The notes: generated by a model not told the origin, from the sequence alone. Numbered from the stretch's first letter, positions 1-12,448 are shown. The stretch is DNA of 64,000 nt from Streptomyces roseofulvus (GCF_039534915.1 NZ_BAAAWE010000001.1:6014001-6078000), one strand, 5' to 3'. Translations and numbers: made by a program.

Positions 1-193
1 CGGCGAGGCCGTTCTCGTCGGGGAGGTAGTGGTCGAGGAGGACGAGGTCCACCGGCCGTCCGTCGAGGACGGCGAGGGCCTCCGCGGTGGAGTGGGCGGT
101 GGCCGCGACCCGGAAGCCGGGCAGCTTGGTCACGTACGCGGCGTTCACCCTCGCCACCCGGATGTCGTCGTCGACGACGAGCACGTCGATCAT
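1..193 (-). CDS. Response regulator of a CitB/DcuR-type two-component system (partial, 3' end outside window)
   Basis: Only the first 64 or so residues lie in the window. They form the start of a receiver domain: MIDVLVVDDD supplies the acidic pair near residues 8-10, and VDLVLLDHYLP places the phosphoacceptor aspartate at about residue 54. The ATG overlaps the stop codon of the upstream sensor kinase (ATGA), so the two are translationally coupled and form one system. In this family the regulator has a C-terminal helix-turn-helix and controls uptake or metabolism of citrate or C4-dicarboxylates. That part is not visible here, so the ligand is inferred only from the kinase type. Confidence 0.85.
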   Translation of the reverse strand, partial: MIDVLVVDDDIRVARVNAAYVTKLPGFRVAATAHSTAEALAVLDGRPVDLVLLDHYLPDENGLA

Positions 194-1974
194 CGGGACG
201 GCTCCTCGGCCGGGGCCGGGGCCGGGTCCGGGTCCGGGTCCGGGGCGAGGGTCGCGGCCGGGTCCGGGGCCGGGGGCGAGTCCGGCTCCGCCGGTGGGGT
301 CGGTCCTGCCGGTGCCGGAGGGGTGGGCGGGGCCGGAGGGGCCGGTTCCGTGAGGGCGTCCGGCAGGACCACCGTGAACTCCGCGCCGCCGGCCGGGCCG
401 GCCGTCACGCGCGCGGTGCCGCCGCGCCGCTCGGCGAGGCGCCGGACGAGCGCCAGCCCGAGGCCGCGCCTGCCGTGGGAGGGCGGCTCCTTGGTCGTCC
501 ATCCCTCGGTGAAGATCAGCTGCCTGCGGTCCTCGGGGACGCCGGGGCCGCTGTCGGCGACCCGCAGGACCACCGTCCGCCCGTCAGCGCGCAGCGTCAC
601 CTCGACCCGGGCGTCCGGGTTGCCGGCGGCGGCGTCCAGGGCGTTGTCGACGAGGTTGCCGACGACGGTGACGAGTTCGCGCGGGTCCACCAGCCGGTCG
701 GGGAGCAGGGAGTCGGGGGCGATCCGCAGCGAGACCCCGCGCTCGGCCGCGACCGTCGCCTTGCCGACCAGCAGCGCCGCCAGCAGCGGGTCGTGGACCT
801 TCTCGGTCACCTGCTCGGCGGTGGCCCGGTGCACCCCGACGACCTCGGTGACGAAGTCGGCGGCCTCGTCGTACAGCTCCAGTTCCAGCAGGCCGAGGAG
901 GGTGTGGAGGCGGTTGGCGTGCTCGTGGTCCTGGGCGCGCAGGGCGTCGATCAGGCCGCGGGTCGAGTCCAGCTCCCGGCCCAGCCGCTCCAGTTCGGTG
1001 CGGTCGCGGAGGGTGGCCACCGCGCCGCCGTCGTCCGTCGGCATCCGGTTGGCGATCAGCACCCGGTGCCCCTGGACGGTCACCAGGTCGGCCCCGGTGA
1101 CCCGGCCGGTCAGCACGTCCGCCGTACGGCCCGGGCCGAGCAGCGCGTCGAGCGGGCGCCCGGCAGCCTCGGGGCCGAGGCCGAGCAGCCGCTGCGCCTC
1201 GTCGTTGAGGAGCCGTACGGAGCCCCTGCGGTCCAGCGCCACCACGCCCTCGCGGATGCCGTGCAGCATCGCCTCACGCTCGGCGAGCAGCGCCGAGATG
1301 TCGGAGAAGGCCAGGTCACGGGTCTGCCGCTGGATCCGTCGGGAGATCAGGTACGCGGCGAGCGCGCCGGCCGCGAGCGCGCCGCCCGCGTAGGCCAGGA
1401 GGCCGGGGATCGCGGAGAGCAGCCGGTCGCGGACGCTGTCGTACTCGATGCCGACGGAGACCGCGCCGACGATCCCGCCGTCGGCGTTCCGCAGCGGGGC
1501 CTTGCCGCGCGCGGAGCGGCCCAGGGTGCCGCTGTCGATCTCCATGACCTCGCGGCCCGCGAGGACCTCGCTCGGGTCGGTGGAGACGATCCGGCCGATC
1601 TGGACGGGGTCGGGGTGCGACCAGCGCACCCCGCGCGTGTCCATGACGACCACGTACTCGGCGCCGGTCGCCGCCCGGACCCGTTCCGCCTCGCGCTGCA
1701 CCGGTCCCGTCGCCGACGGCGGCCCGCCGGCCAGGTCGGCGGCCGTACGGGAGGAGGCCATGGTCTCCGCGATGGCCAGCGCCCGCCGCATGGCCTGGTC
1801 GTCCAGCTGGGCGCTCAGCGGGGCCAGGAAGAACCCGGTGGCCAGCACGGTGACGCCGGTGGCGACGGCCAGCTGCATCAGCAGCACCTGCGAGAACACC
1901 CGACGCGGCCACCCCAGCCGGCGCCGCCGGCGCACGGCCGGCGGCGCGGAGGGGATCGATCCGGTGCTGCCCAT
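190..1974 (-). CDS. Sensor histidine kinase, CitA/DcuS family
   Basis: This is a 594-residue membrane kinase. It has a basic N-terminus, a first membrane segment at about residues 28-50, an extracytoplasmic sensor region (about 52-185, PDC/Cache-like size), a second membrane segment at about 188-211, a cytoplasmic PAS domain (about 225-330), and a SpoOB-type dimerisation segment with the likely phosphoacceptor His350 in RAQDHEHANRLH. The ATPase domain has its N box in GNLVDNALDAA, G1 in DSGPGVP and G2 in RRGLGLALV. Members sense citrate, fumarate or related carboxylates. Unusual is a Pro/Ala/Asp-rich low-complexity tail of about 50 residues after the kinase core (about 541-594), made of short repeats. 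The start is the ATG that precedes the arginine-rich segment. It is coupled to the response regulator at the left edge. Confidence 0.9.
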   Translation of the reverse strand: MGSTGSIPSAPPAVRRRRRLGWPRRVFSQVLLMQLAVATGVTVLATGFFLAPLSAQLDDQAMRRALAIAETMASSRTAADLAGGPPSATGPVQREAERVRAATGAEYVVVMDTRGVRWSHPDPVQIGRIVSTDPSEVLAGREVMEIDSGTLGRSARGKAPLRNADGGIVGAVSVGIEYDSVRDRLLSAIPGLLAYAGGALAAGALAAYLISRRIQRQTRDLAFSDISALLAEREAMLHGIREGVVALDRRGSVRLLNDEAQRLLGLGPEAAGRPLDALLGPGRTADVLTGRVTGADLVTVQGHRVLIANRMPTDDGGAVATLRDRTELERLGRELDSTRGLIDALRAQDHEHANRLHTLLGLLELELYDEAADFVTEVVGVHRATAEQVTEKVHDPLLAALLVGKATVAAERGVSLRIAPDSLLPDRLVDPRELVTVVGNLVDNALDAAAGNPDARVEVTLRADGRTVVLRVADSGPGVPEDRRQLIFTEGWTTKEPPSHGRRGLGLALVRRLAERRGGTARVTAGPAGGAEFTVVLPDALTEPAPPAPPTPPAPAGPTPPAEPDSPPAPDPAATLAPDPDPDPAPAPAEEPSR

Positions 1975-2420
1975 GCCCGAAACGGTACGGGGACGGCGGC
2001 GGCGACCGGAAATGCGGGGGCCGCCGGGTGCGGGGGCCGCCGGGTCGGGCGCGGGGGAGGGGGTTGGGATGCGGGGGCGAGCCCGGGTCGGGCACGAGGT
2101 CGCGGTCGGGGCGGTCGGGCAGGGTCCGGGCCGGGGCCGGGGGCCGGGGGCCGGGGCCGGTGGTGGGGTGCGGGGCCGAGGCGGTACGAGACCGGGGTTG
2201 GGTTGCGGCGTCGGGTCGGGCGCGGGGCCGGGGTCGGGAGCGGTCGGCGTGGGGTCGGTGGTCCGGGGTGGGCGGCGCTCGTGGGTGTCCGCGCGCGGGG
2301 GAGCCGTTCCGTCGGGGGCGGGCTGCCTATCCTGGGTGCCGGTCCGGGCGGTTCCGGGGCGCGGCCGCGCCCTGCCCTCCGGTCCAGGTCCCGTTCTCGT
2401 CCCGGCGAAAGGCTTGTTTC
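1975..2420. other. Intergenic G-rich low-complexity tract between divergent genes
   Basis: No credible gene is visible. The plus strand is strongly G-biased from about 2010 to 2330, built of variations on ggtcggg, gccggggg and gcggggg. The run 2127-2166 contains at least four successive G tracts of three or more, which is a G-quadruplex-type pattern. Long open frames cross it in several phases only because stop codons are rare in such sequence. It must hold the promoters of the sensor kinase (leftward) and of the CobW gene (rightward). Confidence 0.6.
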
Positions 2421-3473
2421 TTGAGCGCGCAGCAGATCCCCGTCGTCGTCCTCGCCGGGTTTCTCGGGGCCGGGAAGACCACGCTCCTGAACCATCTGCT
2501 GCGCAGTGCCCGCGGGACCCGGATCGGGGTCATGGTCAACGACTTCGGTGACATCGGCATCGACGCGATGACGGTGGCCGGGCAGGTCGGGTCCACGGTC
2601 TCCCTCGGCAACGGGTGTCTGTGCTGCGCGGTGGACGCGAGCGAGCTGGACGAGTACCTGGAGGTCCTGACCCGGCCGGAGCTGCGGCTGGACGTGATCG
2701 TCATCGAGGCCAGCGGTCTCGCCGAGCCGCAGGAGCTGGTCCGGATGGTGCTCGCCAGCGAGAACCGGCGGATCGTCTACGGCGGTCTGGTCGAGGTGGT
2801 CGACGCCGCCGAGTTCGGCGCCACCCGCCAGCGGCACCCCGAGACCGACCGGCATCTCGCCCTCGCCGACCTCGTCGTCGTCAACAAGGCCGACCGGGTG
2901 CCCGAGGAGGAGCTGCGGAGCGTCCGGGAGGCCGTCGCCGGGCTCGCGGGCCGGGCCGCGGTGATCGAGGCGGCGCACGGCCGGATCGATCCCGAGCTGC
3001 TCTTCGACCGGGTCGTCCCGAACGACGAGATCGCCGGCCAGATGTCGATCGAGGACATCCTCTACGGCGACGAGGACGGGCACGCGCACGTGCACGCCGC
3101 CTACGACACCGTCTCCCTGGCCACGGCGGTCCCGCTGCACCCGCGGCGTCTGATGGCCTTCCTGGACTCCCGCCCCGAGGGCCTGTACCGGCTCAAGGGC
3201 TTCGTGGACTTCGGCGCCGCCGACCCCGACCACCGGTACGCGGTCCACGCGGTCGGCCGCTTCCTGCGCTTCTACCCGGAGCCCTGGCCGGCCGGCCAGG
3301 AGCGCCTCTCGCAGCTGGTCCTGATCGGCTCCGGCGTCGACGCGGCCGCTCTCCGCAAGGAGCTCGCCGCCTGCGAGCTGGACGGACCCGGGGACGTCCC
3401 GGACGAGCACTCCATGTGGGGCGTCCTCCGGTACGTGCCGCGGGGTGACGAGCCGGAGGCGGAGGAGGCGTGA
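2421..3473 (+). CDS. CobW/COG0523-family GTP-binding metallochaperone
   Basis: This is a 350-residue G3E-family GTPase. Residues 8-22 carry the Walker A sequence GFLGAGKTT, the metal-binding CxCC motif sits at GNGCLCC (Cys66, Cys68, Cys69), switch residues follow in EASGLAEP, and the guanine-specificity motif is VNKAD. The C-terminal half has the CobW_C domain. Such proteins deliver zinc, cobalt or another metal to client enzymes. In Streptomyces several are induced by zinc starvation through Zur, but I saw no convincing Zur box upstream. The frame is open far upstream. I chose TTG at 2421 because the protein then starts SAQQIPVVVLAG like its family, and a short aaagg lies about nine bases before it. 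The metal is unknown. Confidence 0.88.
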   Translation: MSAQQIPVVVLAGFLGAGKTTLLNHLLRSARGTRIGVMVNDFGDIGIDAMTVAGQVGSTVSLGNGCLCCAVDASELDEYLEVLTRPELRLDVIVIEASGLAEPQELVRMVLASENRRIVYGGLVEVVDAAEFGATRQRHPETDRHLALADLVVVNKADRVPEEELRSVREAVAGLAGRAAVIEAAHGRIDPELLFDRVVPNDEIAGQMSIEDILYGDEDGHAHVHAAYDTVSLATAVPLHPRRLMAFLDSRPEGLYRLKGFVDFGAADPDHRYAVHAVGRFLRFYPEPWPAGQERLSQLVLIGSGVDAAALRKELAACELDGPGDVPDEHSMWGVLRYVPRGDEPEAEEA

Positions 3474-3480
3474 CCGCGCC

Positions 3481-5010
<1,530 letters not shown>

Positions 5011-5028
5011 GGGTGACCGCCTCCCGTC

Positions 5029-5043
5029 CTTAACGCTGTTAAG
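5029..5043. promoter_or_regulatory. Putative TetR operator 1
   Basis: This is a perfect inverted repeat, cttaac-gct-gttaag, lying 18 bases before the monooxygenase start. It shares both six-base arms with a second site 36 bases away (centre to centre) in the same divergent intergenic region. Arms and spacing fit a TetR-family dimer site. The regulator gene next door is the obvious binder. Confidence 0.8.
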
Positions 5044-5064
5044 TGCCGACCCTCGAAGGATCCC

Positions 5065-5079
5065 CTTAACGGCGTTAAG
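5065..5079. promoter_or_regulatory. Putative TetR operator 2
   Basis: This is a perfect inverted repeat, cttaac-ggc-gttaag, with the same arms as operator 1. It ends 24 bases before the regulator's start codon, where it would overlap the regulator's own promoter and allow autoregulation. Confidence 0.8.
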
Positions 5080-5103
5080 GAGTCAAGGGGATACCGTGAC
5101 GGG

Positions 5104-5769
5104 GTGGCGACGAAGAAGACGACCAAGCTGGACCCGAGCACGGTGGCGGAGACCGCGCTGCGGCTGCTCAACGAACGCGGCCTGGAAGGGCTCACCCTCC
5201 GCGCCATCGCCCAGGAGCTGCACGTCCAGGCCCCCGCCCTGTACTGGCACTTCAAGAACAAGCAGGCCCTGCTCGACGAGATGGCCACCGTCATGTACCG
5301 GCGGATGGTCGCCGAGCCGGAGGCCCGCCCCGCCGCCGGGCAGGGCTGGCAGGAGCTGATGCTCGCCGCCAACCGGGGGCTGCGCGCCGGACTGCTGCGC
5401 TACCGCGACGGCGCCAAGGTCTACAGCGGCGCCCGCTTCACCGGCACCGACCACGCCCAGGACATGGAGCTTCAGCTCGGCGCCCTGATCGACGCCGGAT
5501 TCACGCTGCGCGAGGCGGTGCGGGCCAGCACCACGGCGTACATGTACACCCTCGGGTTCGTCACCGAGGAGCAGGGCATCGAGCCCCTCCCCGGCGAGCC
5601 CCGGGAGGGCTTCGACATCGACGAGCGCGCCCGGCGCCTCGCCGCGTACCCGCTCGCGGCGGCGGCCGGCGCGGAGCTCTTCTCCGGCTACGACGAGCGC
5701 TTCGAGGAGGGGCTGCGGCTGATCGTCGCCGGGATCGAGACGGTGTACGCCCCCGGCGCGCGCGCCTGA
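5104..5769 (+). CDS. TetR-family transcriptional repressor with TetR_C ligand domain
   Basis: This is a 221-residue regulator. The N-terminal helix-turn-helix is clear: LTLRAIAQELHVQAPALYWHFKNKQALLDEMA at about residues 29-60 is the TetR signature. The C-terminal two thirds resemble the TetR class proper (TetR_C), with histidines and acidic residues that in tetracycline repressors contact the drug-metal complex. Whether this one binds tetracycline is not shown. It starts at GTG, as no better start is nearby. It is transcribed away from the flavin monooxygenase across two perfect palindromes and is the likely repressor of both genes. It ends before a strong bidirectional terminator. Confidence 0.88.
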   Translation: MATKKTTKLDPSTVAETALRLLNERGLEGLTLRAIAQELHVQAPALYWHFKNKQALLDEMATVMYRRMVAEPEARPAAGQGWQELMLAANRGLRAGLLRYRDGAKVYSGARFTGTDHAQDMELQLGALIDAGFTLREAVRASTTAYMYTLGFVTEEQGIEPLPGEPREGFDIDERARRLAAYPLAAAAGAELFSGYDERFEEGLRLIVAGIETVYAPGARA

Positions 5770-5782
5770 ACCCGGCGACGAC

Positions 5783-5815
5783 GAAGCCCCCGCTCCGGTC
5801 GGGAACGGGGGCTTC
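5783..5815. terminator. Bidirectional hairpin terminator between the TetR gene and parC
   Basis: A ten-base perfect stem (gaagcccccg / cgggggcttc) with a 13-base loop sits between the converging ends of the TetR gene and parC. Confidence 0.8.
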
Positions 5816-5837
5816 TCGCGCGTACGGGGGTCGGCGG

Positions 5838-8297
<2,460 letters not shown>

Positions 8298-8478
8298 CGC
8301 GGCTGCGGCTCCTTCTCCGACAAAGCTTGATCTGACGCGGACCATTGTGGACCGTGCCACCGACAGCGCGGACCGCGACCCGGACGAGGGACATCTCCGG
8401 GGTCGGGGAACTTCGCCAGGTGTCGGCGCGCTTGCATACAGTGGCAGGACTTTTCGTACCGCGATCGAAGGGACGTAC

Positions 8479-9825
8479 ATGCCCATGGGTCACACGGCCA
8501 CGGCCGAGGCCGGCTCCGGCGGCCTGACAGCGACCGAGCACCGGCTGGCGAACGGCCTGAGGGTGGTGCTCTCGGAGGACCACCTGACCCCGGTCGCCGC
8601 GGTCTGCCTCTGGTACGACGTCGGCTCGCGCCACGAGGTCGCGGGCCGCACCGGCCTCGCCCACCTCTTCGAGCACCTGATGTTCCAGGGCTCGAAGCAG
8701 GTCCACGGCAACGGGCACTTCGAGCTCGTCCAGGCCGCGGGCGGCTCGCTCAACGGCACGACGAGCTTCGAGCGCACCAACTACTTCGAGACCATGCCCG
8801 CCCACCAGCTGGAGCTCGCGCTCTGGCTGGAGGCCGACCGGATGGGCTCGCTGCTCGCCGCCCTCGACGACGAGTCGATGGAGAACCAGCGCGACGTCGT
8901 GAAGAACGAGCGCCGCCAGCGGTACGACAACGTGCCGTACGGCACCGCCTTCGAGAAGCTCACCGCGCTCGCGTACCCCGAGGGCCACCCGTACCACCAC
9001 ACCCCCATCGGCTCGATGGCGGACCTGGACGCGGCCACCCTGGAGGACGCGCGGACCTTCTTCCGCACCTACTACGCGCCCAACAACGCGGTGCTGTCGG
9101 TCGTCGGCGACATCGACCCGGAGCAGACGCTCGCCTGGGTCGAGAAGTACTTCGGCTCCATCCCCGGCCACGACGGCAAGCCCGCCCCGCGCGACGGCGC
9201 CCTCCCGGACGTCATCGGCGAGCAGCTGCGCGAGGTCGTCGTCGAGGAGGTCCCGGCCCGCGCCCTGATGGCCGCCTACCGGCTGCCCGAGGACGGCACG
9301 CGCGCGTGCGACGCCGCCGACCTCGCCCTCACCGTGCTCGGCGGCGGCGAGTCCTCCCGCCTGCACAACCGGCTGGTCCGCCGCGACCGCACGGCCGTCG
9401 CCGCCGGCTTCGGTCTGCTCCGGCTCGCCGGCGCCCCGTCGCTCGGCTGGCTCGACGTCAAGACGTCCGGCGGCGTCGAGGTCCCCGCCATCGAGGCCGC
9501 CGTCGACGAGGAGCTCGCCCGCTTCGCCGCCGAGGGCCCGACCGCCGAGGAGATGGAGCGCGCCCAGGCCCAGCTGGAGCGCGAATGGCTCGACCGGCTC
9601 GGCACGGTCGCCGGCCGCGCGGACGAACTGTGCCGGTTCGCCGTGCTGTTCGGCGACCCGCAGCTCGCCCTGACCGCCGTCGACCGGGTCCTCGCGGTCA
9701 CCGCCGACGAGGTCCGCGAGGTGGCCGCGGCCCGGCTCCGCCCCGACAACCGGGCGGTGCTGGTGTACGAGCCGGCGGAGACCGGCGCCGAAGACAGCGA
9801 CGAGGAAGAGGGAGCGGACCAGTGA
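8479..9825 (+). CDS. M16-family zinc metalloprotease, catalytic subunit
   Basis: This is a 448-residue insulinase/mitochondrial-processing-peptidase-like protein. The inverted zinc motif HLFEH is present (His62, Glu65, His66), and the downstream glutamate lies in the MENQRDVVKNE region, so the active site looks complete. Two M16 half-domains fill the length. No signal peptide is seen, so it is probably cytoplasmic and degrades peptides. I chose the first ATG, five bases after aaggga. An in-frame ATG two codons later is possible. Its stop codon overlaps the GTG of the next gene, which encodes the inactive partner, as in other bacterial M16 pairs that work as heterodimers. Confidence 0.92.
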   Translation: MPMGHTATAEAGSGGLTATEHRLANGLRVVLSEDHLTPVAAVCLWYDVGSRHEVAGRTGLAHLFEHLMFQGSKQVHGNGHFELVQAAGGSLNGTTSFERTNYFETMPAHQLELALWLEADRMGSLLAALDDESMENQRDVVKNERRQRYDNVPYGTAFEKLTALAYPEGHPYHHTPIGSMADLDAATLEDARTFFRTYYAPNNAVLSVVGDIDPEQTLAWVEKYFGSIPGHDGKPAPRDGALPDVIGEQLREVVVEEVPARALMAAYRLPEDGTRACDAADLALTVLGGGESSRLHNRLVRRDRTAVAAGFGLLRLAGAPSLGWLDVKTSGGVEVPAIEAAVDEELARFAAEGPTAEEMERAQAQLEREWLDRLGTVAGRADELCRFAVLFGDPQLALTAVDRVLAVTADEVREVAAARLRPDNRAVLVYEPAETGAEDSDEEEGADQ

Positions 9826-11216
9826 CGGACACCGCCCAGCCCCTGACCAGCATGGAGTTCCACCCGCAGCCGCAGGCCGGCCAGGCCAGGCCGTGGGCCT
9901 TCCCGGCCCCCGAGCGCGGCACGCTCGACAACGGGCTGACCGTGCTGCGCTGCCACCGTCCCGGCCAGCAGGTCGTCGCCGTCGAGATCTTCTTCGACGC
10001 GCCGCTGGACGCCGAGCCCGAGGGCCTCGACGGCGTCGCCACCATCATGGCGCGCGCCCTCTCCGAGGGGACCACCGAGCGCGGCGCCGAGGAGTTCGCG
10101 GCCGAGCTGGAGCGCTGCGGCGCCTCCCTCGACGCCCACGCGGACCACCCCGGCGTCCGGGTCTCCCTGGAGGTCCCGGTCTCCCGCCTCCCCAAGGCCC
10201 TCGCGCTCGTCTCCGAGGCCCTGACCTCCCCGGCCTTCGACGCCGACGAGGTCAAGCGCCTGGTCGCCAACCGGCTCGACGAGATCCCGCACGAGGCGGC
10301 CAACCCGAACCGCCGCGCGGCCAAGCAGCTCTACAAGGAGCTCTTCCCGGCCGGCACCCGGCTGTCCCGGCCGCGCCAGGGCACCGAGGAGACGGTGGAG
10401 GCCATCGACGCCGCCGCCGTCCGCGCCTTCTACGACGCCCACCTGCGTCCCTCGGCCGCCACCGCGGTCGTCGTCGGCGACCTCACCGGCGTCGACCTGG
10501 ACGCGGTCCTCGCCGACACGCTCGGCCGCTGGACCGGCGAGCCGGCCGCGCCGCGCCCGATGCAGCCGATCACCGCCGACGACACCGGACGGGTCGTCAT
10601 CGTCGACCGCCCCGGCGCCGTCCAGACCCAGCTGCTCATCGGCCGGATCGGACCGGACCGCCACGACGCCGTCTGGGCCGCGCAGGTCCTCGGCGTCTAC
10701 TGCCTCGGCGGCACCCTGACGTCCCGTCTGGACGCCGTCCTGCGCGAGGAGAAGGGGTACACGTACGGCGTGCGCGCCTTCGGGCAGGTGCTCCGCTCGG
10801 ACGGCGAGGGGCACGGCGCCTCGCTGCTCGCCATCAGCGGCTCGGTCGACACCCCGAACACCGGCCCCGCACTGGAGGACCTGTGGAAGGTGCTCCGCAC
10901 GCTGGCCGAGGGCGGATTGACCGACGCCGAGCGGGACGTCGCGGTGCAGAACCTGGTGGGCGTGGCCCCGCTCAAGTACGAGACGGCGGCCTCGGTCGCC
11001 GGGACCCTCTCCGACCAGGTCGAGCAGCATCTGCCCGACGACTACCAGGCCCGGCTGTACGCGCGCCTCGCCGAGACCGGCACGGTCGAGGCCACGGCCG
11101 CCGTCGTCAGCGCCTTCCCGGTGGACCGGCTGGTCACCGTGCTGGTGGGCGACGCCGCGCAGATCGAGGAGCCCGTGCGGGCCCTCGGCATCGGCGAGGT
11201 GACCGTGGTGAGCTGA
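9822..11216 (+). CDS. M16-family peptidase, non-catalytic partner subunit
   Basis: This 464-residue M16 homologue has the overall fold (DNGLTVLRCHRPGQQVVAVEIFF at the start, GYTYGVRAF in the second half). The HxxEH position instead reads LDGVATIMARAL with no histidine pair, so zinc is not bound. The conserved R/Y pair in the C-terminal half (GYTYGVRAF) typical of the substrate-binding subunit is present. This matches the alpha/beta arrangement of mitochondrial-type processing peptidases. It starts at a GTG overlapping the TGA of the catalytic gene, indicating coupled translation. It is followed by a strong terminator. Confidence 0.9.
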   Translation: MTDTAQPLTSMEFHPQPQAGQARPWAFPAPERGTLDNGLTVLRCHRPGQQVVAVEIFFDAPLDAEPEGLDGVATIMARALSEGTTERGAEEFAAELERCGASLDAHADHPGVRVSLEVPVSRLPKALALVSEALTSPAFDADEVKRLVANRLDEIPHEAANPNRRAAKQLYKELFPAGTRLSRPRQGTEETVEAIDAAAVRAFYDAHLRPSAATAVVVGDLTGVDLDAVLADTLGRWTGEPAAPRPMQPITADDTGRVVIVDRPGAVQTQLLIGRIGPDRHDAVWAAQVLGVYCLGGTLTSRLDAVLREEKGYTYGVRAFGQVLRSDGEGHGASLLAISGSVDTPNTGPALEDLWKVLRTLAEGGLTDAERDVAVQNLVGVAPLKYETAASVAGTLSDQVEQHLPDDYQARLYARLAETGTVEATAAVVSAFPVDRLVTVLVGDAAQIEEPVRALGIGEVTVVS

Positions 11217-11234
11217 CGCTCCGTCGGCCCCGGG

Positions 11235-11272
11235 CGGAGGTCTCCGATGCGGTGAAGCATCGGAGACCTCCG
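11235..11272 (+). terminator. Hairpin terminator after the M16 operon
   Basis: A perfect 16-base stem (cggaggtctccgatgc and its complement) has a six-base loop ggtgaa and is followed by ctttgtcc. It lies 18 bases after the stop codon and separates the peptidase operon from the riboswitch-controlled gene. Confidence 0.85.
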
Positions 11273-11422
11273 CTTTGTCCGTTATGGCGTTAAGTGTGAT
11301 CGTATGACCTGTGGCATGTCTTACAAAAGGGCGCGTCTGTTTGGCGATCGCCATCCGTCCGGCCTAGCGTCGATCCGGCTGTCCGGCCGACGCACGCGCC
11401 GCATCCGCGGCACCGGACAGTC

Positions 11423-11566
11423 ATCGCCGAGTCCCCGTCAGGCGCGAGCCTGGGGAGCCGGGGACCCATGCAGTCCCTGGGGTGAATCGGACGCCTTCGC
11501 CCGCGCGGAGGGGCCCGTAGGAGACCTTCCTGCTCCGAACCCGTCAGCTAACCCGGTAGGCGAGAA
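11423..11566 (+). ncRNA. Cyclic di-AMP riboswitch (ydaO/yuaA class)
   Basis: The leader contains the hallmark conserved blocks of this class in order: gccgagtcc, ccggggaccca, ctggggtgaatcgg, gtaggagacc, and finally cgaacccgtcagctaaccc followed by ggtaggcgagaaggaagg. This last block is the most diagnostic. Its edges are estimated from these blocks. In Streptomyces these riboswitches precede genes for cell-wall hydrolases and resuscitation factors. High c-di-AMP is known to turn downstream expression off. It ends about 20 bases before the start codon of the M23 peptidase. Confidence 0.92.
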
Positions 11567-11584
11567 GGAAGGAAAGGAACCGTC

Positions 11585-12355
11585 TTGGCGTTCACCCGTG
11601 CCACCGGGAAGCATCGTGGTGCGAGCCGACTGGCTCGCCGCAGCGCCGGCATCGCCGGCGTGGCCGCCCTCGCCGCCACCGGCGTCGTCGGCACCCTCGC
11701 CTCTCCGGCGCTCGCCGCCGACACGGACGACCGTTCCGCCGAGGACACCGGCCTCATGAAGGTGATCGCCGACGAGTCCATCGCCGACCAGATCAACGCG
11801 CAGGCCGCCGCCCAGGAGCAGGAGGCCGCCGAGGCCGAGGCCCGGGCCAAGGCGCGCGCCGAGGCGAAGCGCAAGGCCGAGGCCCGCGCGAAGGAGATCC
11901 GCGAGGCCGAGGAGCGCGCCGCCCGCGAGGCCGAGCGCCGCCGGCTCGCCTCCTTCAACCTCCCGGTCGCCGGCTCGTACGTCTCCACCGGCTACAAGAC
12001 CGGTGGCTCCCTCTGGTCCTCCGGCAGCCACTCCGGCGTCGACTTCCACGCCGCCTACGGCAGCTCGGTCGTCTCCGTCGGCTCCGGCACCGTCGTCGAG
12101 GCCGGCTGGGGCGGCGCGTACGGCAACAACATCGTGATCCGGATGAACGACGGCACGTACACCCAGTACGGCCACCTGTCGTCCATCGGCGTCTACGTCG
12201 GCCAGTCCGTCGAGCCCGGCCAGCAGATCGGCGTCTCCGGCTCGACCGGCAACTCGACCGGCCCGCACCTCCACTTCGAGGCCCGGACCACCGCCGAGTA
12301 CGGCTCCGACATCAACCCCGTCGCGTACCTCCGCGCCCGCGGTGTCAGCCTCTGA
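11585..12355 (+). CDS. Secreted M23-family peptidoglycan endopeptidase
   Basis: This is a 256-residue secreted protein. A signal peptide ends at about residue 44 (ASPALA-ADT). An alanine/glutamate/arginine-rich helical region, predicted coiled coil, occupies about residues 65-120. A LytM/M23 domain occupies about 130-250 with the zinc-site motifs HSGVDFH and HLHFE and the conserved YGHLSS. It would cut cross-bridges in peptidoglycan during growth or spore germination. TTG at 11585 is the start, since ggaaaggaa lies just before it and the signal sequence begins there. Control by the c-di-AMP riboswitch directly upstream ties it to turgor and developmental signalling. A hairpin with a T run follows the gene. 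Confidence 0.92.
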   Translation: MAFTRATGKHRGASRLARRSAGIAGVAALAATGVVGTLASPALAADTDDRSAEDTGLMKVIADESIADQINAQAAAQEQEAAEAEARAKARAEAKRKAEARAKEIREAEERAAREAERRRLASFNLPVAGSYVSTGYKTGGSLWSSGSHSGVDFHAAYGSSVVSVGSGTVVEAGWGGAYGNNIVIRMNDGTYTQYGHLSSIGVYVGQSVEPGQQIGVSGSTGNSTGPHLHFEARTTAEYGSDINPVAYLRARGVSL

Positions 12356-12377
12356 CCCGCCACCCCGCTCCGAAACG

Positions 12378-12406
12378 GCCCCGGCTCCCACGAGCCGGGG
12401 CCTTTT
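12378..12406 (+). terminator. Rho-independent terminator of the M23 peptidase gene
   Basis: An eleven-base stem (ggccccggctc / gagccggggcc) with a three-base loop is followed by tttt, 22 bases after the stop codon. Confidence 0.85.
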
Positions 12407-12448
12407 CGTCGCTCCGCGTCCGGTACGCCCGCTGCCGTGAACCGGCCG

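Noticed and set aside
2330..2420. Zur box upstream of the CobW-family gene
   Set aside because: I looked for an AT-rich palindrome of the tgaaaa/ttttca type and found none in this very GC-rich stretch.
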